A DNA stretch of 9,027 nt from Brevundimonas vancanneytii. GTDB taxonomy: Bacteria > Pseudomonadota > Alphaproteobacteria > Caulobacterales > Caulobacteraceae. Under the pieces are notes generated by a model. It ran no database searches. It was not told where the DNA came from and saw only the letters and a program-made list of their open reading frames with translations. Within the stretch, counting starts at the first letter, position 1. Each line of letters opens with the position of its first letter. Positions 8,106 to 9,027 of the stretch are shown piece after piece. The DNA lies in assembly GCA_945874855.1 (NCBI GenBank), contig CAMCIP010000090.1, positions 1 through 9,027 on the forward strand. The letters run 5' to 3'. Made by a program: the position numbers and the translations under genes.

Positions 8106-9027
8106 GTCCGCAGAGCGAACCTCTTCTCATCCAGGTCGTCTCCGACGGCCGGATCGGCATGGAGAACCAGGCCCTCGGTCTGGCCGAGGCGGTGGCCGGG
8201 CTGACGCCGGCGCATGTCAGCGTCGCGCGCGTGCGCTGGCGGCCCCTGTTCGACAAACTGCCCTCGGCACTCAAGACTCCGGCCATGCTGGACCCCGCCG
8301 GCGACCGGCCTTTTCCGGTCGGAGCGGCACCCTGGCCCGCGCTCTGGATCGCCACCGGCCGCGCCACCCTGCCTCTGTCGGCCGCCGTGCGGCGACGTTC
8401 CGGCGGCCGCACCCTTGTGGTGCAGACCCAGGATCCGCGCTGGAACCCGTCGGCCTATGACCTGATCGTGGCGCCTGAGCACGACGGGCTGACGGGGCCG
8501 AACGTCCTGTCGATCGTCGGGTCACCGCACCGGGTGACCCCCGGACGGCTGGCGGAGGGCGCGAAGGACTGGGCCGACCGGCTCGATCCCCTGCCCCGGC
8601 CACGCGTTGCGGCCCTGATCGGCGGGCGGTCCCGGCGGCATGACCTGTCCCCGGCCCATGCGGCAGCCCTGGCCGACCGGATCGCGCGGGCGATCGAGGC
8701 GGTCGGCGGATCCCTGATGCTGACCTTCTCGCGCCGCACGCCCGAGGCGGCGAGGGCGGTGATGACGGCGCGTCTGTCGGGCCTGCCCGGCCTGATCTGG
8801 GACGGGTCCGGACCCAATCCCTATTTCGCCTTCCTGCACCACGCCGACCATGTGCTGGTCACCGAGGACAGCGCCAATATGGCGGCAGAGGCGGCCTCGA
8901 CAGGCAAGCCGGTGCACATCCTGCCGATGGTGGTGCTGGCCCCTTCGCCCAAGTTCGACCGGCTGCACGCCGCCCTGCGTGCGCACGGCGCGACGCGACC
9001 GTTCGACGGCAGCCTGGCGTCGTGGAC
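8096..9027 (+). CDS. ELM1 (DUF1022) family protein, 3'-truncated by window
   Basis: The frame is open from GTG 8096 to the window end (310 complete codons, no stop seen). It belongs to the ELM1 family, named after the plant mitochondrial-fission protein; its bacterial role is not established. Visible motifs: VVSDGRIGMENQALGLAEA (14-32), the family N-terminal signature; TQDPR (111-115); LIGGRSRRHDL in the centre; then GPNPYFAFL (239-247) and TEDSANMAAEAASTGKPVHI (256-275). This last block resembles the donor-binding half of GT-B-fold glycosyltransferases. GTG 8096 is the only upstream start in this frame near the conserved region; the ATG at 8159 would cut into the signature. It overlaps greA by 10 bp, and AAGG at 8088-8091 may serve as ribosome site, so coupled translation is likely. 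Confidence 0.9.
   Translation, partial: MALGPQSEPLLIQVVSDGRIGMENQALGLAEAVAGLTPAHVSVARVRWRPLFDKLPSALKTPAMLDPAGDRPFPVGAAPWPALWIATGRATLPLSAAVRRRSGGRTLVVQTQDPRWNPSAYDLIVAPEHDGLTGPNVLSIVGSPHRVTPGRLAEGAKDWADRLDPLPRPRVAALIGGRSRRHDLSPAHAAALADRIARAIEAVGGSLMLTFSRRTPEAARAVMTARLSGLPGLIWDGSGPNPYFAFLHHADHVLVTEDSANMAAEAASTGKPVHILPMVVLAPSPKFDRLHAALRAHGATRPFDGSLASW

Noticed and set aside
8271..8986. Minus-strand open frames opposite the ELM1-family gene
   Set aside because: They are shadows of the plus-strand gene, whose conserved motifs are continuous to the window end.

Overview
The window is GC-rich DNA (roughly 70% by eye) with strongly GC-biased third codon positions. It looks like an alphaproteobacterial chromosome, and the set carB, greA and an ELM1-family gene suggests Caulobacterales such as Brevundimonas or Caulobacter. 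That placement is an inference from gene style and content; no database search was possible.

Layout. (1) Bases 1-1602, plus strand: the C-terminal half of carB (carbamoyl-phosphate synthase large subunit), cut by the window start. (2) Bases 5807-1592, minus strand: selD, mnmH and a TonB-dependent outer-membrane receptor, read in that order. selD and mnmH overlap by 4 bp and the receptor follows after 74 bp. The receptor's 3' end overlaps the 3' end of carB tail-to-tail by 11 bp. (3) Bases 5968-6630, plus strand, divergent from selD: a GTT1-like glutathione S-transferase. (4) Bases 6692-7306: a small lipoprotein-like protein with kinesin-light-chain-type TPR repeats, then a 58-codon two-helix membrane protein (7348-7524). 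(5) Bases 7632-8105: greA. It is overlapped by the GTG-started, right-truncated gene of an ELM1 (DUF1022) family protein from 8096 to the end.

How the genes work together. SelD makes selenophosphate from selenide and ATP. MnmH uses it to turn 2-thiouridine at the wobble base of certain tRNAs into 2-selenouridine. Together they form a minimal selenouridine pathway. No selA, selB or tRNA-Sec is visible, and SelD carries Cys, not Sec, at its active site. The most interesting feature is the TonB-dependent receptor at the end of this unit, a candidate outer-membrane importer of a selenium compound or of a related metal complex. carB, greA and the ELM1 gene are ordinary chromosomal genes, and the selenium block and accessory genes lie between carB and greA. 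There are no CRISPR arrays, insertion sequences, rRNA or tRNA genes that I can support, and no gene-free stretch longer than about 160 bp.
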